DNA of 64,000 bases from Stenotrophomonas sp. 57 (lineage in GTDB: Bacteria; Pseudomonadota; Gammaproteobacteria; Xanthomonadales; Xanthomonadaceae), in NCBI RefSeq assembly GCF_030291075.1, contig NZ_CP127407.1, positions 3,532,001 through 3,596,000 of the forward strand, in the 5' to 3' direction. A program made the position numbers and the translations under genes. Below, in pieces: positions 1-9,120 of this stretch (its first letter is position 1; every line of letters starts with the position of its first letter). The notes beneath the pieces are model-generated. The model was not told where the DNA came from. It worked only from the letters and a program-made list of their open reading frames with translations, and ran no database searches.

Positions 1-522
1 CGGGGTATCCAGCACCAGTTCACCCGACGCCAGCTGCGATGCGAAGTACAGCCGTACCACCACGCCCACGCTCTGCTGCACATAGGGCGTCTCATCGTCG
101 ACAACGGTCTCGATGAAGGCCATCGCATTGCTGTCAGGGCCGGCGACGGCAGCGGCGTCCACCTGCAGGGTCAGCGGCGCGGTGCGCACACTGCCGACCT
201 GCAGGCCAGGCACCACCAGCGCGCCGCTGCGTCGCGGCGTCAGCGCTACGCCATACAGATTGCGCTGCTGCATGCTGCCGTTGCTCCACTCCACCTGGCG
301 GCTGCTGGTCTGCCCGCTGAGGTCGAAGTCGGTGCGCAGCGGCGTGAAGTCCGGCGCGCCCTGGTCGCTCTCGACATTGAGGGTGACCGTATCGCCCATC
401 GCGATGCGGTCGCGGTCGAGCCAGGCGCGCGGTTGCGCCCAGGCCAGCAATGGCAGCCACAACAGCAGTGTTGCCAGCACCCGCCGTGGCCAGTGCCCGT
501 GCATGTTGATCGCCCGCGTCAT
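1..522 (-). CDS. batD: BatD-like membrane protein, N-terminal part (cut by window edge)
   Basis: The first 174 codons are present and the rest lies beyond the left edge. The start is the ATG whose first base is 522; it overlaps the stop of the upstream batB/C gene by four bases (ATGA). The protein begins with a signal peptide (MTRAINMHGHW, then a leucine/alanine-rich stretch ending LLAWAQ), followed by a beta-rich segment (AWLDRDRIAMGDTVTLNVES) typical of the BatD/oxygen-tolerance family. BatD proteins are periplasmic or membrane-anchored partners of the VWA proteins BatA and BatB. Family and operon position agree; the exact role in this organism is not known from sequence. Confidence 0.85.
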   Translation of the reverse strand, partial: MTRAINMHGHWPRRVLATLLLWLPLLAWAQPRAWLDRDRIAMGDTVTLNVESDQGAPDFTPLRTDFDLSGQTSSRQVEWSNGSMQQRNLYGVALTPRRSGALVVPGLQVGSVRTAPLTLQVDAAAVAGPDSNAMAFIETVVDDETPYVQQSVGVVVRLYFASQLASGELVLDTP

Positions 523-2357
523 CGCCCTTCCCTCTTCCTGCGTTCGTTTTCCAGCTGGAACTTGGCCCGCAGCAACGCACCCGGATCATCCGGCACACGT
601 CGCATCCAGGCCTCCACGGCCTGTTGTTCTTCGCGCTGGCGCGGTGTGCGGCCGTCACCGGCCGGCACTGGCTTGCCGTCCTTGTCCGCTTCGCCTTCGC
701 GCGCCTGCTGCATCGCCTGCTGCATGCGCTGGCGCTGCTGCTCATCGGCCTGCGCCTGGGCCTTGGCATCCTCGACCTGCGGCGGCGCCTGCTGGCCATC
801 GCGGCTGCGTTCGCCAGACTGCGGCTTCGATTGCGTGCTGTCGTCACCCGGCTTGGGCTGGCCCTGCTGACCCGGCGAAGGCTGGCCCTGCCCGGGGTCT
901 CTCTGGCCCTGCTGCGGCTGCTGGCCTTGCGGATTCTGCTGGCCCTGCGGATCGTTCTGCTGCTTCTGCTGCCCGTTCTGCGGTGGCTTCTGCTGATCCT
1001 GGCCTTTGCCACCCGGGGGCTTGCGCTTGCGCGCGGCATCGACCACCGCACGATTGGCAACCGCATCGGCCATGCCGGGATGCAGCGCGAGTGCGCGATC
1101 GTAAGCGGCGATCGCGTCGTCGTAGTTGCCCTGGCGCGCCAGCGTGTTGGCGAGGTTATACCAACCGGCATCGCTGTCGATGCCTTCGAACTGCCTGCGC
1201 GCGGTGGCGAAGTGGCCGTTACGGTAGGCCTGCACGCCTTCGGCCAAACGCTGGTGCTGTACCTGGTCGGCACGCTTCCACAGCGAGCCCTGCACCGGCG
1301 GCGAGGCGGGCGCCGCAGGCATCTGCGCGTGCACGTCACTCATCCACGGCAGCAGGCCCACCGCCAGCAGCGCCGCCAGCACCGCGCGGCGTCGGAAGGC
1401 CAGCAGCGCCAGCAGCATCACCGGTGGCAGCAGCCAGAACCCTTCATCGCGCCACTGCTTGCCCTCGCCGGGCCGCTGCGCGGCGCTGCCTTCGCGCGCA
1501 TCAAGCACGCCCAGCGCGCGCAGGTCACTGTCATCGGCGGCGATGCGCACATAGCGGCCGCCGCCTGCGGTGGCCACCGCGCGCAGGCTGCCTTCATCCA
1601 GCGCGGCCTGGCGGATCTGCCCACTGCCATCACGGTAGGCCGCGCCCGCGGGCGTGCCCAGGCCCAGTACCGACACCTGCAGGCCAAGACCGCGCGCCTG
1701 CGCTGCAGCCAGCGCAGCTTCGCCATCGGTTTGATCGGTGACCAGCAGGATCTGTCCCTGCGGTGCAGCGATCTGCCGCATCAGCCGCGTGGCCCAGTCG
1801 ATGCCACGGTCGGCACGCTGGCCGTCACGCGGCATCACATCCGGCGACAAGGCATCCAGATACAGCGCAACGTTGCTGCCGTCATCGGTCAACGGCGCCA
1901 CGGTGTAGGCATCTTCGGCGTACACCACCAGACCGACCTGCCCGCCCTTGCGTGCGCGCAGGAGCTCACCGACCTTGGCCCGTGCCTGCAGCAGGCGCGA
2001 CGGTGGCAGGTCGGTGGCAGTGATGCGGCTGGACAGATCCAGCACCACCAGCAGCGGTGCGCTGGGCTGGAACATCGGTTGTGCCTGCTGCCGCCAGCTC
2101 GGTCCGGCCATGGCCAGTGATGCCAGCGTCCAGCCCAGCACAATCGCCCACGGCAGTCGCACGCGACGGCGCACACCGGCCGCCAGCAGATGCGGCAACA
2201 GGTGTGCATCCACCGCCTGACGCCACGCGTCGCTGCGCCGCTGCCGGTACAACGCCACGGCGACGATCACCGGCAACGCCAGCAGTGCCCACAGCCACTC
2301 CGGGCGCAGGAAGTGCAGCGCGTTCCAGTCGGGAAGATTCGAAGCGAGGGCGATCAT
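519..2357 (-). CDS. BatB/BatC-like fusion: VWA domain plus TPR protein
   Basis: 612 residues starting MIALASNLPDW; this start overlaps the batA stop by four bases, so it is preferred to the longer reading frame upstream. Order: N-terminal membrane segments (about residues 20-37 and 68-85), a VWA domain (about 100-280), two further hydrophobic segments, a TPR region (about 370-430, GWYNLANTLARQGNYDDAIA) and a long Gln/Pro/Lys-rich low-complexity tail. BatB and BatC are separate genes in many bacteria and joined here. The expected VWA metal site DxSxS reads DLSSR at residues 107-111, so its last serine is replaced by arginine; metal binding may be altered. Probably an inner-membrane scaffold working with BatA and the MoxR ATPase. 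Confidence 0.88.
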   Translation of the reverse strand: MIALASNLPDWNALHFLRPEWLWALLALPVIVAVALYRQRRSDAWRQAVDAHLLPHLLAAGVRRRVRLPWAIVLGWTLASLAMAGPSWRQQAQPMFQPSAPLLVVLDLSSRITATDLPPSRLLQARAKVGELLRARKGGQVGLVVYAEDAYTVAPLTDDGSNVALYLDALSPDVMPRDGQRADRGIDWATRLMRQIAAPQGQILLVTDQTDGEAALAAAQARGLGLQVSVLGLGTPAGAAYRDGSGQIRQAALDEGSLRAVATAGGGRYVRIAADDSDLRALGVLDAREGSAAQRPGEGKQWRDEGFWLLPPVMLLALLAFRRRAVLAALLAVGLLPWMSDVHAQMPAAPASPPVQGSLWKRADQVQHQRLAEGVQAYRNGHFATARRQFEGIDSDAGWYNLANTLARQGNYDDAIAAYDRALALHPGMADAVANRAVVDAARKRKPPGGKGQDQQKPPQNGQQKQQNDPQGQQNPQGQQPQQGQRDPGQGQPSPGQQGQPKPGDDSTQSKPQSGERSRDGQQAPPQVEDAKAQAQADEQQRQRMQQAMQQAREGEADKDGKPVPAGDGRTPRQREEQQAVEAWMRRVPDDPGALLRAKFQLENERRKREGR

Positions 2358-3358
2358 CGGCGACGCTCCGGCCACAGCCAGGCCAACGCACCCAGCAACA
2401 CTGCCAGCCCCAGTGGCCACGCATAACGTTCCTCGCGCGGGCGCAGGCTCGGCCCCTTCGCCGCGATCGGCTCCAGCCGGTCCAGTTCGGCATAGATGCC
2501 GGCCAGTTGCGCGGTATCGCGTGCACGGAAGAACTGGCCGCCGGTCAAGCTGGCAATCTTCTTCAGCGTGGCCTCGTCGACCGGGTCCTGGTCGGCGGAA
2601 ATGGGAATGCCGAGGAAGCGCATGCTGCCATCGCCACCAAACGCGACCGTGTGGATGCGTACGCCCTCGGCCTGCGCGACTTCGGCCGCGCGCAGCGGCT
2701 CCAGCACACCCGCGTTGCTCACACCATCGGTGAGCAGGATCAACACGCGCTGGCCTTCGGGTTGGCTGCGCAGGCGCTTCACCGCCAGACCGATGGCGTC
2801 ACCGATGGCGGTCTCGCGGCCGGCCAGGCCAACCACGCTGTCGCGCAGCTGGTCGCGCACGCTGGCCAGATCGGCGGTGATCGGCGTGAGCGTGTAGGCG
2901 CGATCACCGAAGATCAGCAGGCCGATTCGATCCCCCACACGGCGGTCGAGGAAATCGGCCAGCACCGCCTTGGCGGCGGTGAGTCGATCGACCGCCTGCC
3001 CACCCAGCACCATGTCGCCCTCGCCCATGCTGCCGGACACGTCCATCGCCAGCATCATCTGCCGGCCCTGCTGCGGTGGAGTGATGGCTTCACCCAGCTG
3101 CTGCGGGCGCGCGAGCGCGATGCACAGCGCACACCACGCCAGCCACAGCAGCACCGTGCGCAGCCACGACACGTCCACCCGGCCACCACCGGACAACGCT
3201 TCCAGCTCGCTGGCGGCATACGGCACGCGCAATGCCGCACCCGCATCGGCGCGACGCTTCCACCAGCGCATCAGCAGCGGCAGCGGTAACGCCAGCAGGG
3301 CCAGCGGCCACGCCAGCTGCAGGTCCGGCCACGGCCAGTAACTTGCCAGCAGGTTCAT
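2354..3358 (-). CDS. batA: BatA-like VWA domain membrane protein
   Basis: 334 residues from MNLLASYW, a start chosen because it overlaps the preceding gene's stop by four bases (ATGA). Two N-terminal hydrophobic segments (about 12-30 and 60-80) are followed by a VWA domain with an intact metal-ion-dependent adhesion motif DVSGS near residue 95, then a conserved TDG near the middle and a C-terminal membrane segment (WPLGLAVLLGALAWLW). This topology places the VWA domain between membrane anchors, as in other Bat proteins. Together with the MoxR ATPase, DUF58 and DUF4381 genes it forms the standard MoxR-Bat cluster, linked in other bacteria to envelope stress tolerance or protein complex assembly. 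Confidence 0.9.
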   Translation of the reverse strand: MNLLASYWPWPDLQLAWPLALLALPLPLLMRWWKRRADAGAALRVPYAASELEALSGGGRVDVSWLRTVLLWLAWCALCIALARPQQLGEAITPPQQGRQMMLAMDVSGSMGEGDMVLGGQAVDRLTAAKAVLADFLDRRVGDRIGLLIFGDRAYTLTPITADLASVRDQLRDSVVGLAGRETAIGDAIGLAVKRLRSQPEGQRVLILLTDGVSNAGVLEPLRAAEVAQAEGVRIHTVAFGGDGSMRFLGIPISADQDPVDEATLKKIASLTGGQFFRARDTAQLAGIYAELDRLEPIAAKGPSLRPREERYAWPLGLAVLLGALAWLWPERRR

Positions 3359-3804
3359 CGGCGGCGCTCCAGCAGCATCGCCAGGTAGCGCTCGCGGGCC
3401 CAGCAGCGCACGGCCGCCACTTCGCTGGCGTCCACGCGGGGGCGATAGGCGCCTTCGGCCAACAGGCTGCGCCGCGCATCGGGCAACGTGCCCTTCGGAT
3501 CCACACGCTGCCACCACGCAGCGTCGCGCAGGGATTCACTGCCCGGCTGCGCCTGCCGCGCGGCGCGGCGCAGCAGGCCGGCGATCACCGCCAGTTCCGC
3601 GGTGGCATCGGTGGTGGTGGCCAGTTCCTGGTCGAATGCCTGCAACCAACGCTGGCGACGGCGGCGGCGCTGCCATCCGATGACAGCGAGCACCAGCACC
3701 ACCAGCAGCACCACGCCGCCGATCATCAGATAGCCGGGTGCCGGTGGCCACCACGACGGTGCCGGCGGCAGCTGCACATCGCGCAGCGGCAGGGTGGCAC
3801 TCAT
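3355..3804 (-). CDS. DUF4381 domain membrane protein
   Basis: 149 residues from MSATLPLRDV; both ends overlap neighbours by four bases. A short proline-rich N-terminus (LPPAPSWWPPAPGY) precedes one membrane helix (LMIGGVVLLVVLVLAVIGW), an arginine-rich stop-transfer stretch (QRRRRRQRW) and a helical cytoplasmic domain. This is the typical DUF4381 layout, found almost always between a DUF58 gene and batA in MoxR-Bat operons. The molecular function is unknown; it probably assembles with BatA and BatB in the membrane. Confidence 0.85.
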   Translation of the reverse strand: MSATLPLRDVQLPPAPSWWPPAPGYLMIGGVVLLVVLVLAVIGWQRRRRRQRWLQAFDQELATTTDATAELAVIAGLLRRAARQAQPGSESLRDAAWWQRVDPKGTLPDARRSLLAEGAYRPRVDASEVAAVRCWARERYLAMLLERRR

Positions 3805-4730
3805 GCCGGCACCTCGGTCGGTGACGCTGCCAGCCACGCGTCGCTGGGCGCATCGGTGGACAGCACCTGCACGTCGACACGGCGTGCACCGAGCTGGCGG
3901 CGCAGTGCCTGCAGCGGTTCGACAAAGTGCGCCTGCCAGTGCGCCTGCACGTCGCTGCGGCGCAGGTCGAGGCCGATGCGCTGCTGCGCGGCCTGGAACT
4001 GCAGGGCCGCCGAGGGCGGCTGCAGTTCGAGCGGATCGACGAGCAGCACCAGGCTGAGGTCATGGTGCTGGGCCAGCGCGCTCCAGCGCACCGGCGGAAT
4101 CCGCGCCGCCTGCTGCGGATCGGCCAGCACCAGCATGCGCGCCCCGGGACGCAGCACGCGGGCGGCATGGTCCAGCGCGCGCTCCAGGCCGAGATCGTCG
4201 GCGGGCGGCTGCGCGTACCAGCGGGTGAGCGCGTCGAGCACGCGCAGTACGCCGCGCGGACCACCCGCCGGTGCGATCGGTGCCTCGCGATCACTGCCAC
4301 GCAACGCGCCCACACGATCGCCGCGACGCTGCGCCGACCACGCGGCGACGGCGCCGGCGCGTGCGGCCTGTACCGACTTGAAGCGCACGCGGGTGCCGAA
4401 GTACAGCGCCGGCGAGGTGTCGGCCACGATCAGGCTGACCCGCTCGCGCTCGGCCTGGAACAGCTTGGTATGGGCACGGCCGGTGCGCGCGGTCACGCGC
4501 CAGTCGATATGGCGCGCGTCGTCACCGGCCACGTACTCGCGCGACTCGGCATATTCCATGCCACGGCCACGCAATGGCGATGGCGCCTGCCCAGCGTTGC
4601 CGGCGCGGCCACGGCGCGGCGGCGGCGGACGTTGCGCCAGGCGGCGCAGGGCGACCAGTTCGGACAGCTGTGGGCGCAGCCCGTCGCCATCGCTGACGGT
4701 GGACGCCGGTTCCAGGGACGGATCGGTCAT
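3801..4730 (-). CDS. DUF58 domain protein
   Basis: 309 residues from MTDPSLEPAST. The DUF58 signature is clear: MEYAESREYVAGDDARHIDW, followed by a VWA-like fold with the family's AERERVSLIVADTS segment near residues 92-106. It follows the moxR-type ATPase gene by eight bases and overlaps DUF4381 by four. DUF58 proteins are constant partners of MoxR ATPases; no enzymatic activity is established. No signal peptide or membrane helix is evident, so it is probably cytoplasmic. Confidence 0.9.
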   Translation of the reverse strand: MTDPSLEPASTVSDGDGLRPQLSELVALRRLAQRPPPPRRGRAGNAGQAPSPLRGRGMEYAESREYVAGDDARHIDWRVTARTGRAHTKLFQAERERVSLIVADTSPALYFGTRVRFKSVQAARAGAVAAWSAQRRGDRVGALRGSDREAPIAPAGGPRGVLRVLDALTRWYAQPPADDLGLERALDHAARVLRPGARMLVLADPQQAARIPPVRWSALAQHHDLSLVLLVDPLELQPPSAALQFQAAQQRIGLDLRRSDVQAHWQAHFVEPLQALRRQLGARRVDVQVLSTDAPSDAWLAASPTEVPA

Positions 4731-4738
4731 GCGCAGGC

Positions 4739-5764
4739 TCAGGGTGCCGGCACCCGGGCCAGCAGCTCCTGCACCAGGCGCTCGCCGTCCCAGCCCTCGG
4801 CGGTGGCTTCGTAGCTGGGCAGCACGCGATGGCGCAGCACGTCGGCGGCCACCGCGCGCACATCATCTGGGGTGACGAAGTCGCGGCCAGCCAGCCAGGC
4901 CCGCGCGCGCGCGCAGCGTTCCAGTGCGATGGAACCGCGCGGGCTGGCACCCCACGCGATGCGGCGGCCGAGGCCGGCGTCGTAGCGCGACGGGTCGCGC
5001 GAGGCCAGCACCAGTTCGACCAGATAGCGTTCCAGTGCCGGTGCCATGTGCAGGTCCAGCACCTCGCGGCGCGCATCGAACACATCCTGCATCGGCATCT
5101 TTTCCGGTGCGGGTGCGGCCTCGCCCAACGCGCCGCGGGCGCGCTCGCGGGCCAGGCGCAGGATCTCCGATTCGGCCGCCTGGTCCGGGTAGCCGATGCG
5201 CACGTGCATCAGGAAACGGTCCAGCTGCGCCTCCGGCAGCGGGAAGGTACCTTCCTGCTCGATCGGGTTCTGCGTGGCCATCACCAGGAACAGCGGCGGC
5301 AATGCGTAAGTGTGTCGGCCAACGGTGACCTGGCGCTCGCCCATCGCTTCCAGCAGCGCCGACTGCACCTTGGCCGGCGCACGGTTGATTTCATCGGCCA
5401 GCAGGATCGGATGGAAGATCGGGCCGGGTACGAACTCGAAGCGGCCTTCCTGCGGGCGCCAGATCTCGGTGCCGGTCAGGTCGGCCGGCAGCAGGTCGGG
5501 GGTAAACTGTACGCGCGCGAACTCCGCTTCCAGGCGGGAGGCCAGCGCGCGGATGGCCGTGGTCTTGGCCAGGCCCGGGGCGCCCTCCACCAGCAGATGC
5601 CCGTCGGCCAGCAATGCGATCAACAGGCGTTCGACCAAGGCCGCCTGGCCGACGATTTCGGCCGACAGCGCGTCGCGCAACTGGTTGAAGGCGCCATGCA
5701 GGCGGGAGGTGGCCGGCGCGGGCGGCGGCGAGACGTTTTCGGGCATCGGCGGTGGCAGGTTCAT
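4739..5764 (-). CDS. MoxR-family AAA+ ATPase
   Basis: 341 residues from MNLPPPMPEN; a 47-codon upstream extension of the open frame is not conserved-looking and crosses a repeat, so it is rejected. AAA+ motifs: Walker A GAPGLAKT (about residues 62-69), Walker B ILLADEIN, sensor-1 region MATQNPIEQEG and the MoxR-typical GTFPLPEAQLDRF. This is the first gene of the Bat operon and presumably the ATPase that remodels or activates the membrane VWA proteins. Promoter sequence must lie in 5765-5850; no clear consensus boxes are seen. Confidence 0.93.
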   Translation of the reverse strand: MNLPPPMPENVSPPPAPATSRLHGAFNQLRDALSAEIVGQAALVERLLIALLADGHLLVEGAPGLAKTTAIRALASRLEAEFARVQFTPDLLPADLTGTEIWRPQEGRFEFVPGPIFHPILLADEINRAPAKVQSALLEAMGERQVTVGRHTYALPPLFLVMATQNPIEQEGTFPLPEAQLDRFLMHVRIGYPDQAAESEILRLARERARGALGEAAPAPEKMPMQDVFDARREVLDLHMAPALERYLVELVLASRDPSRYDAGLGRRIAWGASPRGSIALERCARARAWLAGRDFVTPDDVRAVAADVLRHRVLPSYEATAEGWDGERLVQELLARVPAP

Positions 5765-5856
5765 GGGGGCCTTTGACCGGCGCAGGACGGCACGGGTTCC
5801 CGACATCATCGCAGGGTGCCTTGCGATTGGCATCAAGGACGGCTGAACGGCTATTC

Positions 5857-5880
5857 CATCCACGCATGGCGTGGATCTAC
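5857..5880 (-). repeat. SMAG-type GTAG palindrome
   Basis: On the minus strand it reads GTAGATCCACGCC followed by ATGCGTGGATG, a GTAG-headed palindrome. Near-identical copies stand at 26479, 33734 and 42263. It sits between the divergently ending pilQ and the start of the MoxR gene. Confidence 0.85.
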
Positions 5881-5889
5881 CTGCATGAA

Positions 5890-5922
5890 CGAAGAAGGGC
5901 CGCACATGGCGGCCCTCCTTCG
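5890..5922 (-). terminator. Hairpin downstream of pilQ, possible terminator
   Basis: Arms CGAAGAAGGGCCGC and GCGGCCCTCCTTCG pair at 13 of 14 positions around a four-base loop, 19 bases after the pilQ stop. No uridine tract follows on the minus strand, so it may be a processing or attenuation hairpin instead of a strong intrinsic terminator. Confidence 0.5.
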
Positions 5923-5941
5923 TGTTGCAGGTGGCGTTGGC

Positions 5942-7912
5942 TCAGTTCTGCTTGGCCACGCGCAGCACCTTCGGGGTGACGAACACCAGCAGCTCGGCCT
6001 TGTCCTTGCTGCGGCCACGCTTCTTGAACAGGTTGCCCAGGAACGGGACGTCGCCCAGGAACGGAACCTTGCTGATGCTGTTGCGGTCGGTGAACTCGTA
6101 CACACCACCGATGACCACGGTCTGCCCGTCTTCGACCAGCACCGCGGTATTCACTTCGCGGCGGTTGATCGACGGCACGGTGCCGTAGCCTTCCAGCTGG
6201 ATCAGCCGATCCACTTCGTCCTTCTTCACCTGCATGTTGAGGAACACGCGGTTGTCGTTGGTGATGGTCGGGGTGACCTTCAGCTCCAGCACCACTTCCT
6301 TGAACTGCACGTTCGGCGTAGCGACACCGCCCGCACCGGCACTGATGGTCACATAGCCGATTTCCTTGCCCTGCTTGATCAGGGCTTCGCGCTGGTTGGT
6401 GGTCACCACGCGCGGGTTGGAGATCACTTCACCACGCGACTCTTCCTGCATGGCCGACAACTCCACGTCCAGCAGGTAGCCGGCATTGAGGATCGACAGC
6501 GCCAGCGAGCCCGCCGGGTTGGTGGACGCCGCCGGCATGGCCCAGTTCAGGCCACGGGTGATCGCCGAGCCGACCGGGACCGGCGCCGGGCCCGTGCTGC
6601 CACCGGCTACCCAGTCGCGATACGCCTTGGCATTGGTCGCATTGGCTTCGACCTGCGACTTGCGGGTCGCCTCATTGGCCTCCAGGTTGCCGCTGAAATA
6701 CGCGTTGTCGCGGCTGCCGCTGATGCCGAACCGCGCACCCAGCTCACGTGCGAACGTATCGGTGGCGATGACGATGCGGCTCTCGATCAGCACCTGGTCG
6801 ACCGGGCGGTCGATCACGTTGATCAGCTCGCGCATGCGCGCGATCTTCTTCGGAATGTCGCTGATCATCAGCGTGTTGGTGCGCTCATCGGCGACGATGC
6901 GGCCACGGCCGGACAGGAAGCCACTTTCCTCCTGCGATGAGCCACCACCACCCCCGCCACCTGCACCGCCAGCGCCACCACCACCGATGCCCTTGGCTTC
7001 GGTCAGCGCTTTGAAGATCTGGGTCGCGCTGTGGTAGTTGATCTGGACGTAATCGGTCACCAGGTCTTCGCGGTTCTCGATGGCGATGCGCGCGTCTTCC
7101 TTCTCCTGCTCGAACTTGGCCAGTTCGGCCTGCGGCCCGACCCAGATCACGCTGCCGTCGCGTCGCTTGTCCAGGCCCTTGGCACGCAGCACGATGTCCA
7201 GTGCCTGGTCCCACGGCACATTGACCAGGCGCAGGGTCACATTGCCCTGCACCGAATCGGAGGCGACCACGTTGAGGTTGGACTCTTCGGCGATCAACTG
7301 CAGCACGGTGCGCACCGGCACGTCCTGGAAGTTGAAGGTCACCGGCTTGCCGGTGAAGCCGCGCTGGCCGACGGCCTTGGCCGCCTGGGTGACGCTGCCG
7401 GCAGTGACTGCACCGACGGCGGCCGGTGCCTGCCGCGGACTGATCTCGACCACGTACTCGTTGCCGCTCTGGTAGGCCAGCGACTCCACGGCACCGCCGG
7501 TGCTCAGCACCAGCTGGGTGCCGGCACCGGACGGCTTGGCGTCGATGCGCTGCACCGGCGTGGCGAAGTCGACCACGTTCAACGGCTTCTGCAGGTTGGC
7601 CGGCAGGCGGGCGTTGCCGACGTCCACCACCACGCTGTTGCCCTGCGTGCGCAGGTCCGGCATCGCGCCCTGGCCATCAAACTGCACGATCAGGCGGCCT
7701 GCACCATCATCGCCGCGCTTGAAATCGATCTTGGCCACCGACAGGCCGGCGGGTGCCGCGGCCGGTGCGACGGTGGTGCCCACCGGCTTCTCCGCCGGTG
7801 CGGCGGCCAGCGCCGGAGCGCAGGCCAGCATCAGCGCGACTCCCAGCGCGCTGACACGGTTCAAGGTAGAGCGCCGGATGGGACGCAGCCCCTTGGCTTG
7901 GTGAAAGGTCAT
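5942..7912 (-). CDS. pilQ: Type IV pilus secretin PilQ
   Basis: 656 residues. Signal peptide (about 1-37, ending APALAAAP), AMIN-type peptidoglycan-binding region (about 55-150), a secretin short N-terminal domain (KPVTFNFQDVPVRTVLQLIA, about 190-270), an N1 domain (YVQINYHSATQIFKAL), and the secretin barrel with the conserved VPSINRREVNTAVLVEDGQT motif near the C-terminus. It forms the outer-membrane pore through which the type IV pilus passes. Last gene of pilMNOPQ, 21 bases after pilP. A glycine-rich insert (about residues 308-324) interrupts the N1 domain, a known feature of several PilQ proteins but long here. Confidence 0.97.
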   Translation of the reverse strand: MTFHQAKGLRPIRRSTLNRVSALGVALMLACAPALAAAPAEKPVGTTVAPAAAPAGLSVAKIDFKRGDDGAGRLIVQFDGQGAMPDLRTQGNSVVVDVGNARLPANLQKPLNVVDFATPVQRIDAKPSGAGTQLVLSTGGAVESLAYQSGNEYVVEISPRQAPAAVGAVTAGSVTQAAKAVGQRGFTGKPVTFNFQDVPVRTVLQLIAEESNLNVVASDSVQGNVTLRLVNVPWDQALDIVLRAKGLDKRRDGSVIWVGPQAELAKFEQEKEDARIAIENREDLVTDYVQINYHSATQIFKALTEAKGIGGGGAGGAGGGGGGGSSQEESGFLSGRGRIVADERTNTLMISDIPKKIARMRELINVIDRPVDQVLIESRIVIATDTFARELGARFGISGSRDNAYFSGNLEANEATRKSQVEANATNAKAYRDWVAGGSTGPAPVPVGSAITRGLNWAMPAASTNPAGSLALSILNAGYLLDVELSAMQEESRGEVISNPRVVTTNQREALIKQGKEIGYVTISAGAGGVATPNVQFKEVVLELKVTPTITNDNRVFLNMQVKKDEVDRLIQLEGYGTVPSINRREVNTAVLVEDGQTVVIGGVYEFTDRNSISKVPFLGDVPFLGNLFKKRGRSKDKAELLVFVTPKVLRVAKQN

Positions 7913-7933
7913 CGTGCTATCCCCAGTAAACGA

Positions 7934-8467
7934 TCATTGATCTTCAAGCGAGAGCGTTGCCGGCCGTTCCAGCCAGCCACCCGCGCCATCCGGCACCAGT
8001 TCGATCAGCTCCACACGGTCTTCGAAGACCGCGGTGACCCGCCCGTCGCTCTGCCCCAGGTAACCGCCCGGGCGCACCCGGTAGGTCACCTTGTCCGGCC
8101 CCATCACCAGCGCCACGGTGCCGGCGCCGGTACCGATGGTACCGACCATGTCCAGCGCATCCAGCGGGAAGCCCTCCAGGGGCTCCTTGCGCCGGTTCGG
8201 ATCCGGCCGCAAGCCGCCATTCCCCTGCGGATTGGTCCAGGCATCGGTGAACGGATCACGCAGGCCCTGCGCGGAGTACTCGAAGGTCTCGAACTGCTGC
8301 ATCACAGGCAACGGCTCCAGCGGCTGCGCCGGCCGGGCACGTTCGCCCTCCACCCACTTCTCGAGATTCGGCGCGTCGCCCGGCGTGCTGGTCACGCCAC
8401 GCCCACAGGCGGCCAGCAGCAACACCGCAGCAACCATTGCGCAACGTGCAAAGAAGGAACGGATCAC
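7934..8467 (-). CDS. pilP: Type IV pilus assembly lipoprotein PilP
   Basis: 177 residues with a lipoprotein signal: positively charged start, hydrophobic core and lipobox LAAC at about residues 18-21. The mature part contains the conserved segment SAQGLRDPFTDAW and a C-terminal beta domain (RVRPGGYLGQSDGRVTAVFE) that docks on PilQ in characterised systems. PilP bridges the PilN/PilO inner-membrane complex and the PilQ secretin. Start overlaps the pilO stop by four bases, so translation is probably coupled. Confidence 0.96.
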   Translation of the reverse strand: MIRSFFARCAMVAAVLLLAACGRGVTSTPGDAPNLEKWVEGERARPAQPLEPLPVMQQFETFEYSAQGLRDPFTDAWTNPQGNGGLRPDPNRRKEPLEGFPLDALDMVGTIGTGAGTVALVMGPDKVTYRVRPGGYLGQSDGRVTAVFEDRVELIELVPDGAGGWLERPATLSLEDQ

Positions 8468-9120
8468 TTGCTGCCCTCCTTGCCGGCTTCAGCCTTCTGC
8501 TGTTCCTGCACCTCGGTTTCGTCGAGATAGCGATAGGTCTTGACCGTACCGGAGAGCTCCAGCGCACCGGCGCGCACGCTGCCGCCGGTCTTGTCCGCTG
8601 GCTTCAGGTTGATGTCGTGCATGGTCAGGATCACCACGCGCGGCAACGAGGCCACGCCACTGACGAACGCGCCGAACTGGTGGTAGCTGCCCACCATCTT
8701 CAGCTTGATCGGCTTCTCGGCGTAGAACTCCTTGACCTGCTCCTGTTCCGGTTCGAACAGCTGGCTGGTCAGGCCGCTGGACAGCGCGGTCTGCGAGATG
8801 TCGATGATCAGGTCGGGCATTTCGGTCTTGCTGGGCAGCTGCCGAAGCATCTGCTGCAGTACCTGCTCCATCTGTGCCAGCTGCTGCTTCAGCGGCCCCA
8901 GGTTCACCGCGCGTTCCTGCTGCTTGGAGAACTCGGCGCGCAGCTCGGTTTCCTTCGATTCCAGGCCGGCCAGCTCTTCGCGCTTGCCGCTGATCAGCAG
9001 CATCCACGCAACGAACATGATGACCAGGGCCAGCAACGAGCAGAAGACGATCTTGGCCTTCTGCGGCCAGTTGCCGATGTCGTTGAAATCCAGGTTCTTC
9101 AGATCGATTTTCTGGCTCAT
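8464..9120 (-). CDS. pilO: Type IV pilus inner-membrane protein PilO
   Basis: 218 residues. Short cytoplasmic start with the typical NDIGNWPQKAK motif, one membrane helix (about 22-43, IVFCSLLALVIMFVAWMLLI), a coiled coil (about 45-95) and a ferredoxin-like periplasmic domain. PilO pairs with PilN to form the alignment complex of the pilus machine. It overlaps both neighbours by four bases (pilN before, pilP after). Confidence 0.96.
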   Translation of the reverse strand: MSQKIDLKNLDFNDIGNWPQKAKIVFCSLLALVIMFVAWMLLISGKREELAGLESKETELRAEFSKQQERAVNLGPLKQQLAQMEQVLQQMLRQLPSKTEMPDLIIDISQTALSSGLTSQLFEPEQEQVKEFYAEKPIKLKMVGSYHQFGAFVSGVASLPRVVILTMHDINLKPADKTGGSVRAGALELSGTVKTYRYLDETEVQEQQKAEAGKEGSK

